From Bordetella genomosp. 12 (GTDB lineage Bacteria > Pseudomonadota > Gammaproteobacteria > Burkholderiales > Burkholderiaceae_B), in the NCBI RefSeq assembly GCF_002261355.1, contig NZ_NEVU01000003.1, positions 1,798,001-1,862,000 on the forward strand: 64,000 nt of DNA, written 5' to 3'. A program made the translations under genes and the position numbers. The notes beneath the pieces are model-generated. The model worked only from the letters and a program-made list of their open reading frames with translations. It was not told the origin of the DNA and ran no database searches. Below, in pieces: positions 45,638 to 54,878 of the stretch; the first letter of the stretch is position 1, and each line of letters starts with the position of its first letter.

Positions 45638-46732
45638 ATGCAATTCATCGACCTGAAGAAGCAATACCAAGCCCTGCGCGACCCGATCAATACGCGGATA
45701 CAGCAAGTGCTGGACCACGGCCAGTACATCATGGGCCCGGAGGTCAAAGAGCTGGAAACCGCCTTGTCCGCCTACACCGGCGCCAAGCATTGCGTCACGG
45801 TCGCCTCCGGCACCGAAGCCCTGCTCATCGCGCTCATGGCCCTGGGCGTGAAGGCCGGCGACGAAGTCATCACCACGTCCTTTACCTTCGTGGCCACCGC
45901 CGAGGTAATCGCCTTGCTGGGCGCGGTGCCAGTCTTCGTCGATGTCGAGCCGGATACGTGCAACATCAAGGTCGCGGATATCGAGTCGCGCATCACGCCG
46001 CGCACCAAGGCCATCATTCCGGTATCGCTCTATGGCCAGTGCGGCGATATGGATGAGGTCAATGCCATCGCCGACAAGCACGGCATCCCGGTCATCGAGG
46101 ACGCCGCGCAGAGCTTTGGCGCGACCTATAAGGGTAAAAAGAGCTGCAACCTGTCGACCATCGGCTGCACCAGCTTTTTCCCGAGCAAGCCGCTGGGCTG
46201 CTATGGCGATGGCGGCGCCCTGTTCACCAACGACGACGCGCTGGCCCAGGCCATGCGCGAGATCCGCGTGCACGGCCAGTCCGGCCGTTACTATCACACG
46301 CGCATCGGCGTGGGCGGCCGCATGGACACCCTGCAATGCGCCGTATTGCTCGGTAAGCTGGAACGCTTTGACTGGGAAGTGCAGGAACGCCTGCGCATCG
46401 GCGCGCGCTACCAGGCGCTGCTGGCCGATCTGCCGGCCGGCGCCCGCACCGTGACCGTGCGCCCCGACCGTGACAGCGTCTGGGCGCAGTTCACGGTCAT
46501 GGTGCCCAACCGCGACGACGTCATCGCCAAGCTCAAAGACGCGGGCATTCCGACGGCGGTGCACTATCCACGCCCCATCCACGCCCAACCCGCGTACGCC
46601 CAATTTGCCGCCGGCGACACGCCCGTATCCGACACCCTGGCCGCCACGGTCATGAGCCTGCCCATGCATCCCGACCTCGATGCCGCCACGCAGGACCAGA
46701 TCGTGGCCGCTCTCAAACAAGCGCTGCAATGA
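45638..46732 (+). CDS. wlbC: UDP-3-keto sugar aminotransferase (DegT/DnrJ/EryC1)
   Basis: PLP aminotransferase that adds the 3-amino group to the WlbA product, with glutamate. The 364-residue protein has the fold-type I features VASGTEALLIAL, Asp155 in IEDAAQSFGA and Schiff-base Lys184 in FFPSKPLGCYGDGG. It is 7 bases after wlbB and overlaps wlbD by 4 (ATGA). Homologue: WbpE. Confidence 0.95.
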   Translation: MQFIDLKKQYQALRDPINTRIQQVLDHGQYIMGPEVKELETALSAYTGAKHCVTVASGTEALLIALMALGVKAGDEVITTSFTFVATAEVIALLGAVPVFVDVEPDTCNIKVADIESRITPRTKAIIPVSLYGQCGDMDEVNAIADKHGIPVIEDAAQSFGATYKGKKSCNLSTIGCTSFFPSKPLGCYGDGGALFTNDDALAQAMREIRVHGQSGRYYHTRIGVGGRMDTLQCAVLLGKLERFDWEVQERLRIGARYQALLADLPAGARTVTVRPDRDSVWAQFTVMVPNRDDVIAKLKDAGIPTAVHYPRPIHAQPAYAQFAAGDTPVSDTLAATVMSLPMHPDLDAATQDQIVAALKQALQ

Positions 46733-47811
46733 GCAAAAAGGTACTTACCGTTCTCGGGGCCCGGCCCCAGTTCATCAAGGCCAGCGTGGTCTCGGCGGCC
46801 ATCGCCGCCCACCCCGGCCTGCAAGAAGTCGTGGTGCATACCGGCCAGCACTTCGACGCCAATATGTCGGATGTCTTTTTCGAAGAGCTGGGCATGCAGC
46901 CGCCCGCGCATCACCTGGACATCCACGGCGGCGGCCACGGCGATATGACCGGCCGCATGCTGATCGCGCTCGAACGCGTCATGCAACAGGAACAGCCGGA
47001 TATCGTGCTGGTCTATGGCGACACCAACTCCACCTTGGCCGGCGCGCTGGCGGCGGCCAAGCTGCACATCCCGGTCGCGCACGTCGAAGCGGGTCTGCGC
47101 TCTTTCAATATGCGCATGCCCGAAGAGATCAACCGCATCCTGACCGACCGCGTCTCGCGCTGGCTCTTTACGCCGACCGACAGCGCCAGCCGTCATCTGA
47201 AGGCCGAAGGCATCCAGGGCGACAGCGTGGTGCAGGTCGGCGACGTGATGTTCGACGTGGCCCTGCATCATGGCAACCGGGTCACGCAGGATGGCGGCCT
47301 GCTCGCCACACTCGGCCTGAGCGCCGGCGGCTACATCCTGGCGACCATCCATCGTGCCGAAAACACCGATCATCCGGAACGTCTGCAAGTCATCGTCGAT
47401 GCCTTGCAGACGCTGAGCGCCCAGCGCCCGGTCGTCTGGCCGCTGCATCCGCGCACCCGCGGCATCCTGCAGCGCATGGACCTGCTCGATACCTTGTCCC
47501 AGCACGTGCGCCTGATCGAACCGGTGGGTTATCTGGACATGGTGCAGCTCGAGAAATACGCTGCCCTCATCACCACCGACTCCGGCGGCGTGCAGAAGGA
47601 AGCCTTCTTCCATCGTGTGCCTTGCGTGACGCTGCGCGACGAAACCGAATGGACCGAACTGGTCGAGGCCGGCTGGAATCGTCTGGCGCCGCCGACCAGT
47701 GCGCAAGCCATCGTCAGTGCGGCACAGCGCGCGCTTGAAGAGACCCCGCAGGAAGTGCAACCCTACGGCGACGGACAGGCCGCACGCAAGATCGCCGACA
47801 CGCTGGCATAA
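46729..47811 (+). CDS. wlbD: UDP-GlcNAc3NAcA 2-epimerase
   Basis: Non-hydrolysing 2-epimerase (WecB family) that turns UDP-2,3-diacetamido-glucuronic acid into the manno form, the donor for the middle sugar of the trisaccharide. Visible are VLGARPQFIKA, VYGDTNSTLAGALAA, HVEAGLRS with the catalytic Glu-x-Gly-Arg neighbourhood, PEEINRI, ATIHRAENTD and TDSGGVQKEA. Length 360 is normal. Homologue: WbpI. Confidence 0.95.
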   Translation: MSKKVLTVLGARPQFIKASVVSAAIAAHPGLQEVVVHTGQHFDANMSDVFFEELGMQPPAHHLDIHGGGHGDMTGRMLIALERVMQQEQPDIVLVYGDTNSTLAGALAAAKLHIPVAHVEAGLRSFNMRMPEEINRILTDRVSRWLFTPTDSASRHLKAEGIQGDSVVQVGDVMFDVALHHGNRVTQDGGLLATLGLSAGGYILATIHRAENTDHPERLQVIVDALQTLSAQRPVVWPLHPRTRGILQRMDLLDTLSQHVRLIEPVGYLDMVQLEKYAALITTDSGGVQKEAFFHRVPCVTLRDETEWTELVEAGWNRLAPPTSAQAIVSAAQRALEETPQEVQPYGDGQAARKIADTLA

Positions 47812-47834
47812 AACGCGCCAGCGGGGCATTCATC

Positions 47835-49088
47835 ATGCGCATTCTCCTGATCAATCACTACGCCGGTTCGCCGCGTGACGGCATGGAGTTCCGCCCGTAT
47901 TACTTCGGGCGCGAGTGGCTCGCGGCGGGGCATGAGGTCAAGATCGCGGCGGCCAGCGTCTCGCACATCCGCGCGCATGCGCCCCACACCCGGGGCCGGC
48001 TCACGCGTGAATGGATCGATGGCGTCGAGTATCTTTGGTATGCGACGCTGCCCTATCAGGGCAATGGGGCGCGGCGCCTGCTCAACATGCTGCAGTTCAG
48101 CGCGCGGCTGTACCGGCTGCCAGGCGATCTGGGCGCGTGGCGGCCCGACATCGTCATCGCCTCGTCCACGCACCCCTACGACGTGTTGCCCGCCGCAAGG
48201 CTGGCGCGGCTTCGTGCTGCGCGCCTGGTTTTCGAGGTGCACGATCTCTGGCCGCTGACGCCGCGCCTGCTGGGGGGCTTTGGCGCCTGGCATCCCATGA
48301 TCGCCAGCATGCAATACGCCGAGGATTACGCGTACAAGCACGCCGACCTCACCGTCTCCATGCTGCCCTGCGCGCTGCCCCACATGCGCAGCCGCGGGCT
48401 CGATCCGGCGCGCTACGCCCACGTGCCCAATGGCGTGCCGGTGGCCGAGTACAGCGCCCCGGATTTTGCCGATGCCGACTATCTGCGCGTGCGCGCGCAG
48501 ATAGAGGCGCTGCGCCAAGATTGCGATTTCGTCCTGCTCTACGCCGGGACCCACGGCCACGCCAACGCGCTGGACACCTTGCTCTCGGCCATGGCCCAGT
48601 TGCGCCAGGCGCCGATCGGACTCGTGCTGCTGGGCAGCGGGCCGGATAAGGCCGCATTGCAGGCACAGGCGCGCGCGCTCGGGCTGGACCACGTGGTGTT
48701 CGCCGATCCCGTGCCGCGCCCGGCCGTCCAGGCCGTGATGACCCAGGTGGACGCGGCCTATATCGGCCTGCGGCGCAGCCCGCTGTTTACGTTCGGGGTC
48801 AGTCCCAACAAACTGTTTGACTACATGCTGGCCGGCAGCCCCGTCATCCAGGCCATCGAAAGCGGCAACGACATCGTCGGTGACGCGGCGTGCGGCGTCT
48901 CGGTGCCGGCCGAAGACCCGCAGGCGCTGGCGCAAGCCATCGTCAACCTGCGCGACACCCCGCTGGCCGAACGCCGCCTGATGGGCGCACGCGGCCGCCA
49001 GTATGTGCTGGACCACCACGACTATCCCGTGCTGGCGCAGCAATTCCTCGAGGCCGCCCTCGCGCGGCCCGCCCCCACCGAGCACTGA
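47835..49088 (+). CDS. wlbE: Glycosyltransferase family 4 (WlbE)
   Basis: Cytoplasmic GT-B glycosyltransferase of 417 residues. N-terminal lobe [26 protein letters not shown]; donor-binding lobe with [29 protein letters not shown] and the E-rich end [22 protein letters not shown]. It is in the position of B. pertussis WlbE, thought to add the 2,3-diacetamido-mannuronic acid residue; that assignment is by position and family. It lies 23 bases after wlbD. Confidence 0.9.
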   Translation: MRILLINHYAGSPRDGMEFRPYYFGREWLAAGHEVKIAAASVSHIRAHAPHTRGRLTREWIDGVEYLWYATLPYQGNGARRLLNMLQFSARLYRLPGDLGAWRPDIVIASSTHPYDVLPAARLARLRAARLVFEVHDLWPLTPRLLGGFGAWHPMIASMQYAEDYAYKHADLTVSMLPCALPHMRSRGLDPARYAHVPNGVPVAEYSAPDFADADYLRVRAQIEALRQDCDFVLLYAGTHGHANALDTLLSAMAQLRQAPIGLVLLGSGPDKAALQAQARALGLDHVVFADPVPRPAVQAVMTQVDAAYIGLRRSPLFTFGVSPNKLFDYMLAGSPVIQAIESGNDIVGDAACGVSVPAEDPQALAQAIVNLRDTPLAERRLMGARGRQYVLDHHDYPVLAQQFLEAALARPAPTEH

Positions 49089-49092
49089 ACTC

Positions 49093-50277
49093 ATGAGCGA
49101 CTTCATCCCCTTTGCGCTGCCGGACATCGGCGAAGAAGAGATCCAGGTCGTGGCCGATGCCATGCGTTCGGGCTGGCTGACGACCGGTCCCAACGCCAAG
49201 GCTTTCGAGCTGGAGTTTGCCGCCTATCTGGGCGCGGGCCTGGAGGCAATCGCCGTCAACTCGGCCACCGCCGGCCTGCATCTGGCGCTGGAGGCCATCG
49301 GCGTAGGCCCCGGCGACGAGGTCATCACGACCACCCACACCTTCACCGCCAGCGCCGAAGTGGCCCGCTATCTGGGCGCCGAACCCGTCCTGGTGGACAT
49401 CGACCCGGCCACGCTATGCATCTCGCCCGCCGCGGTCGAGCGCGCGATCACCCCGCGCACCAAGGCCATCATTCCGGTGCATTACGGCGGCCTGGCCTGC
49501 GATATGGACAGCATCCTGGACATCGCGCGCCGCCACGGCCTGCGCGTCATCGAGGACGCCGCGCATGCCCTGCCGGCCAGTTGGCAGGGCGAACGCGTCG
49601 GCACCTTGCAAAGCGATCTGACCATCTACAGCTTTTACGCCACCAAGACGCTGGCCACCGGCGAAGGCGGCATGGTCGTCACGCGCGATCCGGCGCTGGC
49701 CAAACGCTGCCGCGTCATGCGGCTGCACGGCATCGACCGCGATGCCTTCGACCGCTTCACCTCCGATAAACCCGCCTGGTACTACGAAATCGTCGCGCCC
49801 GGCTTCAAGTACAACCTGACCGATACGGCCGCGGCCATGGGCCGGGTGCAACTGCGCCGCGTGCAGGCCATGCGCGATCGCCGCGCCGCCATCGCCGCGG
49901 CGTATGACCAGGCGTTCGCGGATCTGCCGCTCATCCTGCCGCCCTGCCCCGGACGCACGCCGCAGGTGCAAGGGCAGCCGCATCGCGACGACGACGAGCA
50001 CGCCTGGCATCTGTATGTCATTCGCCTGCTGCCGCAAGCCGGCATCGAGCGCGATGCCTTCATCGTGCGCATGACGCAAGCCGGCATCGGCTGCAGCGTG
50101 CATTACGTGCCGCTGCATCTGCAACCTTACTGGCGCGACCGCTATCAGCTCACGCCCGACATGTTTCCGCACTCGCAGGCCGCGTTCGACGCCATGGTCA
50201 GCCTGCCGCTGTACTCGCGCATGAGCCAGGCCCAGGTGGACAAAGTGATCCGGACGGTGCGCGACCTGCTGATGTGA
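49093..50277 (+). CDS. wlbF: UDP-4-keto-6-deoxysugar 4-aminotransferase (DegT/DnrJ/EryC1)
   Basis: PLP aminotransferase that likely adds the 4-amino group to the 4-keto product of WlbL on the way to the FucNAc4N-type sugar. The 394-residue protein has [11 protein letters not shown], Asp155 in [11 protein letters not shown] and Lys185 in [15 protein letters not shown]. The Y-x-T-K form is typical of 4-keto-sugar aminotransferases. ATG at 49093, 4 bases after the wlbE stop; end overlaps wlbG as TGATG. Confidence 0.93.
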   Translation: MSDFIPFALPDIGEEEIQVVADAMRSGWLTTGPNAKAFELEFAAYLGAGLEAIAVNSATAGLHLALEAIGVGPGDEVITTTHTFTASAEVARYLGAEPVLVDIDPATLCISPAAVERAITPRTKAIIPVHYGGLACDMDSILDIARRHGLRVIEDAAHALPASWQGERVGTLQSDLTIYSFYATKTLATGEGGMVVTRDPALAKRCRVMRLHGIDRDAFDRFTSDKPAWYYEIVAPGFKYNLTDTAAAMGRVQLRRVQAMRDRRAAIAAAYDQAFADLPLILPPCPGRTPQVQGQPHRDDDEHAWHLYVIRLLPQAGIERDAFIVRMTQAGIGCSVHYVPLHLQPYWRDRYQLTPDMFPHSQAAFDAMVSLPLYSRMSQAQVDKVIRTVRDLLM

Positions 50278-50870
50278 TGATCAAACGCGCATTCGACCTG
50301 ATATGCGCCCTGCTTGGGCTGCTGCTGCTCTCGCCGCTGCTCTTGCTGGTGGCCATCGCCATCAAGCTCGACAGCCCGGGGCCGGTGTTTTTCCGGCAGG
50401 AGCGCATCGGCCGCCATGGCCGGCCGTTTCGCATTCACAAACTGCGCAGCATGGCCGAACGCCAGGCCGCCCAGGCCAGCCAGATCACCATCGGCGCCGA
50501 TCCCCGTATCACCCGCGTGGGCGCGCTCATCCGGCGCTGGAAGCTCGACGAGCTGGTCCAGTTGATCGACGTCGTGCTGGGCACCATGAGTCTGGTGGGC
50601 CCGCGTCCGGAAGTCGCCCGCTATGTCCGCCTCTACCCGCAGGAGGTCGCGCGTATTGTCTTATCGGTACGCCCCGGGATTACCGATCCCGCTTCGATTC
50701 ATTTTCGTAATGAGAATGAATTACTCGGAAAGTCGGCCGACCCGGAAAAAACCTATCGGGAAATCATTCTTCCTGAAAAGCTCAAACTGCAAGTCGCCTA
50801 TGTAAAGCAACAATCATTCTTCGGCGACCTTGTCATTATCGTGCGCACAATTGGCAGCATAGGGCGCTAA
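50277..50870 (+). CDS. wlbG: Undecaprenyl-phosphate sugar-1-phosphate transferase
   Basis: Small monotopic phosphoglycosyl transferase (PF02397, PglC type) of 197 residues that places the first sugar phosphate on undecaprenyl phosphate. N-terminal re-entrant hydrophobic helix (about 8-31), then FRQERIGRHGRPFRIHKLRSM, KLDELVQLIDVVLGTMSLVGPRPE and the catalytic Asp-Glu pair in DE of LDELVQ. It lacks the large N-terminal part of WbaP. In B. pertussis WlbG begins the trisaccharide with the FucNAc4N-type sugar. A GTG one codon upstream is an equal alternative start. Confidence 0.93.
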   Translation: MIKRAFDLICALLGLLLLSPLLLLVAIAIKLDSPGPVFFRQERIGRHGRPFRIHKLRSMAERQAAQASQITIGADPRITRVGALIRRWKLDELVQLIDVVLGTMSLVGPRPEVARYVRLYPQEVARIVLSVRPGITDPASIHFRNENELLGKSADPEKTYREIILPEKLKLQVAYVKQQSFFGDLVIIVRTIGSIGR

Positions 50871-50972
50871 AAGACGACATCATTTGAAATAACCGTAATT
50901 GGGGACAGGCGTTGGTTCGGCGCGCTGCATGCTAATTTGGCTACCTGATCATTCAGTAGCCTGATCAAGTTT

Positions 50973-52157
50973 ATGGCGTTGCGGGCGGTCGGCTATTTAC
51001 CGCCCGGTGGAAGATTCACCTTGTTGCCCAGCAGTACCGTCGGCGCCTTGGCGTCTGGCTCCTCCCCGATCTGCATTCTCTTGCTTGCCCCCGGACAAAG
51101 CATCCACACCATTCGCTGGGCCAACGGGCTCGCGCAACGCGGACTGAACGTCCACCTTGCCGCGCTGGAAGCCTTCCCCCCCGGCGCCTACGATCCCCGC
51201 GTGCGACTGCACCGCCTGCCTTGGGGCCGGCCGTTGGGCTATGCCCTGGCCGCCGGCGCGCTGCGCCGCCTGGTGCAGCGCATCCAGCCTGACCTGACCA
51301 ATGTGCACTACGCCACCGGTTACGGATTGCTGGCGCGCCACGCGGGCTGCCGGCCCATGGTGCTGTCGGCCTGGGGCAGCGACATCTACGAGTTCCCGCG
51401 TGCCAGCACCTGGCACCGCCGCCTGCTGCAACGCAACCTGAACGCCGCGACGGCGCTGTGCGCCACCAGCCAGGCCATGAGCCGCGAAATGTCCAAACTG
51501 ACCCGCGGCGCCATCAACATCACACCCTTCGGTATCGATGAGTCGGCCTTCTCCCCGGCCAGCCACCGCAATCCCGACGGCCCGATCGTCATCGGCACGG
51601 TCAAAGCCCTCGAACATCACTACGGCATCGACGTTCTGCTCAGAACCTATGCCCGCACGCGCAGCCTGCTGTCGACCACGCACCCCGCGCTGGCCGCCCG
51701 CCTGCAACTGCACATCTACGGCGACGGCAGCCTGCGCGCCGAACTCCAGGCGCTGGCCGCCACGCTGGAGATCACGGGTTCGACCCGCTTCATGGGCAAG
51801 ATTCCGCACGATTCGGTGCCGGAAGTGCTGCGCGGCTTCGAGGTCTACGCCGCGCTCAGCCGCATGGACAGTTTCGGCGTGGCCATTCTGGAGGCCAGTT
51901 CCTGCGGGCTGCCCGTGCTGGTCTCCGACGCCGACGGCCCGGCCGAAATCGTGGTCGACGGCCAGACCGGCTTTGTCGTGCCGCGCGAGGACGATCTGGC
52001 CGCCTCGCGGCGTCTGACCGAGCTGCTGCTCGACCCGGCGCGCCGCCAGGCCCTGGGCCAGGCCGGGCGCCAGCGCGTGCTGGAACGCTACACTTGGAAC
52101 CTCAGCCTGGACGCCATGCTAGGCGTCTACCACCGCGCTCTGTCCAAGATCCGATAA
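50973..52157 (+). CDS. wlbH: Glycosyltransferase family 4 (WlbH)
   Basis: GT-B glycosyltransferase of 394 residues. N-terminal lobe ICILLLAPGQSIHTIRWANGLAQRG; C-terminal donor lobe IVIGTVKALEHHYGIDVLL, IYGDGSLRAELQAL and the EX7E segment EASSCGLPVLVSDADGPAE. By position it is WlbH, assigned to the terminal GlcNAc of the B. pertussis trisaccharide. The 102-base gap before it is more AT-rich and contains two CCTGATCA copies. The first ~25 residues are not conserved-looking, so a later start is possible. Confidence 0.88.
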   Translation: MALRAVGYLPPGGRFTLLPSSTVGALASGSSPICILLLAPGQSIHTIRWANGLAQRGLNVHLAALEAFPPGAYDPRVRLHRLPWGRPLGYALAAGALRRLVQRIQPDLTNVHYATGYGLLARHAGCRPMVLSAWGSDIYEFPRASTWHRRLLQRNLNAATALCATSQAMSREMSKLTRGAINITPFGIDESAFSPASHRNPDGPIVIGTVKALEHHYGIDVLLRTYARTRSLLSTTHPALAARLQLHIYGDGSLRAELQALAATLEITGSTRFMGKIPHDSVPEVLRGFEVYAALSRMDSFGVAILEASSCGLPVLVSDADGPAEIVVDGQTGFVVPREDDLAASRRLTELLLDPARRQALGQAGRQRVLERYTWNLSLDAMLGVYHRALSKIR

Positions 52158-52159
52158 CG

Positions 52160-52861
52160 ATGCTTTTGTTGCCCTGGCTGGTGATCGCCAGCTATTCCAT
52201 CATTCATTTGCTGGAGTACCTGAGCTACTACGCGCGCGTAGCCGGGCGGCTGGCGGGCAAACCCGTGACCGGCTATGCCATCCAGAACGCCACCACCACG
52301 GTCACGCGTTTTTTCTACCTGGCCCTCATGCCGCTGCTGGGCTTTCTGATCGACAAACAAATCCCCACCTGGCAGTACATCGAAATGGGTCTGGGCGCGC
52401 TGGCCGGCGCCGCTCTGCTGTCGCTGCTGGGCTGGAGTCTGCGCTACCGTTGGATCGCCATGCTGACCAATCTGGTTCGCCAGCGCGCCGGCCAGCCGGC
52501 GCTCAGTCTGGCCGAAGTCCGCGCCGAGCTGGTCCTGCGTGATCCGGTTCCTACCCGGCGCATCGCCCTGATCGCGGCCGTGGTTTTCCTCTGTTATTGC
52601 CTGGGCGTGCTGCTTTCCTACTACTTCGCGCTGGTCTTTCACGAATACCGCAGCACCATCTCCCAACTTTCAGGCATGATCAACGGCGTGGCCACTGTGC
52701 TGCTGACCTTTGTGCTCGAACCGCGCATTGCCGGGATCGTCGATGCCCGCCCCACCGGCGACGTCTACCATGCCATCCAGGCCATGCTCACCGGCCGGCT
52801 CATCGCTGTCGGCATCCTGGCGCCCTTGCTGTTCTTCGGAATCTGCATCGGTTTCGCCTGA
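52160..52861 (+). CDS. Amj/DUF2837-like membrane protein, possible lipid-linked sugar flippase
   Basis: Inner-membrane protein of 233 residues with about six hydrophobic segments. The N-terminus reads IIHLLEYLSYYARVAG, then TTTVTRFFYLALMPLLGFLIDK. From memory this matches the start of Amj (B. subtilis YdaH, DUF2837), a lipid II flippase unrelated in sequence to MurJ. It begins 2 bases after wlbH, so it is part of the wlb operon (probably the gene called bplI/wlbI in Bordetella). The cluster has no recognisable Wzx. A role in flipping the undecaprenyl-linked trisaccharide is an inference from family and place. Confidence 0.7.
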   Translation: MLLLPWLVIASYSIIHLLEYLSYYARVAGRLAGKPVTGYAIQNATTTVTRFFYLALMPLLGFLIDKQIPTWQYIEMGLGALAGAALLSLLGWSLRYRWIAMLTNLVRQRAGQPALSLAEVRAELVLRDPVPTRRIALIAAVVFLCYCLGVLLSYYFALVFHEYRSTISQLSGMINGVATVLLTFVLEPRIAGIVDARPTGDVYHAIQAMLTGRLIAVGILAPLLFFGICIGFA

Positions 52862-52987
52862 GGCGGTCACAGCCCGCAAGGGCGTGCTCGACGGATTTTC
52901 AAGCAGCCCGGACCGGCCCCAGGCCGGCTGCAACCCTGGCTATCGCTAAAATTGCTGCCTCACCGCACTTAATCGCACGCCTCATTG

Positions 52988-54868
52988 ATGATTCTTCCGT
53001 ATCCCATTCGGCGCCTGTTTGTCGATCTGCCGCGAGCCATCAAGCAATTGCTGGCCATCGTGCTCGACGCGGTGATCCTGCTGTTCGCCTTTCACTGCGC
53101 CCTATGGCTGCGTTTCGAGCTGTTCTTCGTCACCCAGCAGTATTTTTTCCTGTCGCTGCTGGCCTGCGCCGGCGGGATCGCCGCGCTGGGCGCCTTCGGC
53201 GTTTACTTCTACATCCTGCGCTACATGAGCGAGCGGGTGGTGGCCGCCATCCTCGGCGGCATCCTCGTGTCCGTCATGGTGGTGACGGCAGGCAATACCT
53301 TCCTGCAGCTATCGACCTTGTCGCGCGGTGTGCTGGTCATTTACGCGGCGCTGGCCCTGGTCGGGCTGATCGGCATCCGGCTGTTCGCCCGCAAACTGCT
53401 TTTCCCGGCCGACCACCACATGGCCGACCCCCGCATCCCGGTGTTGATCTATGGCGCCGGCGGCGCGGGCTCGCAACTGGCCGCGGCCTTGCGCGCCGGG
53501 CCTTACTATCGCCCCGTCGCCATGCTCGACGACGACCGCCGCAAACATCGCCTGGTGGTCTCCGGCCTGCGCGTCTATCCGCCCGAACAGCTCTCGCGCC
53601 TGATCGACCGCCACAACGTGCGGCAACTGCTCATCGCCATCCCGTCGGCCACGCCGCCCGAGATCCGCGCCATCGTCGAAGCGGCCGAACCCTACCGGCT
53701 GCGCATCCGCCTGGTGCCCAGCATGCGCGAGCTCATCGACCCGGTCAACGGCGTGCGCCTGCGCGACGTGCAGGTGGAAGACTTGCTGGGGCGGAATCCG
53801 GTAGCCCCTATCGAATCCCTGCTTGGCCAATGCGTGGTCGACCGCAACGTCATGATCACCGGCGCGGGGGGCTCGATAGGCTCCGAGCTGTCGCGCCAGA
53901 TCCTGGCGCTCAAGCCCCGGCGGCTGGTCCTGCTCGAGATGTCCGAACCGGCGCTCTACACCATCGAGCAGGACTTGCGCGCGCGCGCCACGCCGGGCAC
54001 CGAGATCATCGGCGTGCTCGGCTCGGTGCGGCATGCCGACCACTGCCTGGAACAGTTGCGGCAGCACGCCATCCAGACCATCTATCACGCCGCCGCGTAC
54101 AAACATGTGCCCATCGTCGAACACAACGTCGCCGAAGGCATCTGCACCAACACCTTTGGCACCCTCAAGATGGCCGAGGCGGCCATCCAGGCCGGGGTGC
54201 GCGATTTCGTTCTGATTTCCACCGACAAGGCCGTCCGTCCCACCAACGTCATGGGCGCCTCCAAGCGTCTGGCCGAACTGGTGCTGCAGGCGCACGCCGA
54301 AATCCAGAGCAGCACCCGATTTTCCATGGTGCGCTTCGGCAATGTGCTGGGCAGTTCCGGCAGCGTGGTGCCCCTGTTCCGACGCCAGATTCTCGACGGC
54401 GGGCCCATCACCCTGACCCACCCCGACATCACCCGCTATTTCATGACCATCCCCGAGGCCGCGCAATTGGTGCTGCAGGCGGGCTCCATGGGCGAGTCCG
54501 GCTCAGTGTTCGTGTTGGACATGGGCGAGCCCGTGCGTATTCGTGACCTGGCCGAGCGCATGATCCGCATCTACGGCCTGACCGTCAAAAGCGCCGAACA
54601 GCCCGATGGCGACATCGAGATCCGCGTCACGGGCCTGCGCCCGGGTGAAAAGCTCTACGAGGAGCTGCTCATCGGTGCCGACGCGCGGCCCACGCTGCAC
54701 CCGCGCATCATGCGGGCCACCGAGTACCACATCCCCTACGAACACCTCATGCCGCAGTTGCAGGCGCTGGAGCAGACCTTGCGCTGCCATGATGCCAGCC
54801 AGGCCGTCGCGCTGTTGCAGCAGATCGTGCAGGAATACGCGCCGTCGGGCCAGGTCCGCGCCGCCTGA
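52988..54868 (+). CDS. wlbL: UDP-GlcNAc 4,6-dehydratase, membrane form (WbpM/FlaA1 family)
   Basis: Membrane-bound nucleotide-sugar dehydratase of 626 residues making the 4-keto-6-deoxy sugar precursor used by WlbF. Four N-terminal membrane segments (about 20-125), a first Rossmann-like domain (about 145-280), then the catalytic SDR domain beginning VMITGAGGSIGSELSRQIL near residue 283. The usual catalytic Tyr of Y-x-x-x-K is replaced by Met (MGASK), as known in WbpM (Ser-Met-Lys). ATG at 52988; a TTG one codon before is an alternative. WlbL is the known WbpM homologue of Bordetella. Confidence 0.93.
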   Translation: MILPYPIRRLFVDLPRAIKQLLAIVLDAVILLFAFHCALWLRFELFFVTQQYFFLSLLACAGGIAALGAFGVYFYILRYMSERVVAAILGGILVSVMVVTAGNTFLQLSTLSRGVLVIYAALALVGLIGIRLFARKLLFPADHHMADPRIPVLIYGAGGAGSQLAAALRAGPYYRPVAMLDDDRRKHRLVVSGLRVYPPEQLSRLIDRHNVRQLLIAIPSATPPEIRAIVEAAEPYRLRIRLVPSMRELIDPVNGVRLRDVQVEDLLGRNPVAPIESLLGQCVVDRNVMITGAGGSIGSELSRQILALKPRRLVLLEMSEPALYTIEQDLRARATPGTEIIGVLGSVRHADHCLEQLRQHAIQTIYHAAAYKHVPIVEHNVAEGICTNTFGTLKMAEAAIQAGVRDFVLISTDKAVRPTNVMGASKRLAELVLQAHAEIQSSTRFSMVRFGNVLGSSGSVVPLFRRQILDGGPITLTHPDITRYFMTIPEAAQLVLQAGSMGESGSVFVLDMGEPVRIRDLAERMIRIYGLTVKSAEQPDGDIEIRVTGLRPGEKLYEELLIGADARPTLHPRIMRATEYHIPYEHLMPQLQALEQTLRCHDASQAVALLQQIVQEYAPSGQVRAA

Positions 54869-54878
54869 GGCGGCAGAC

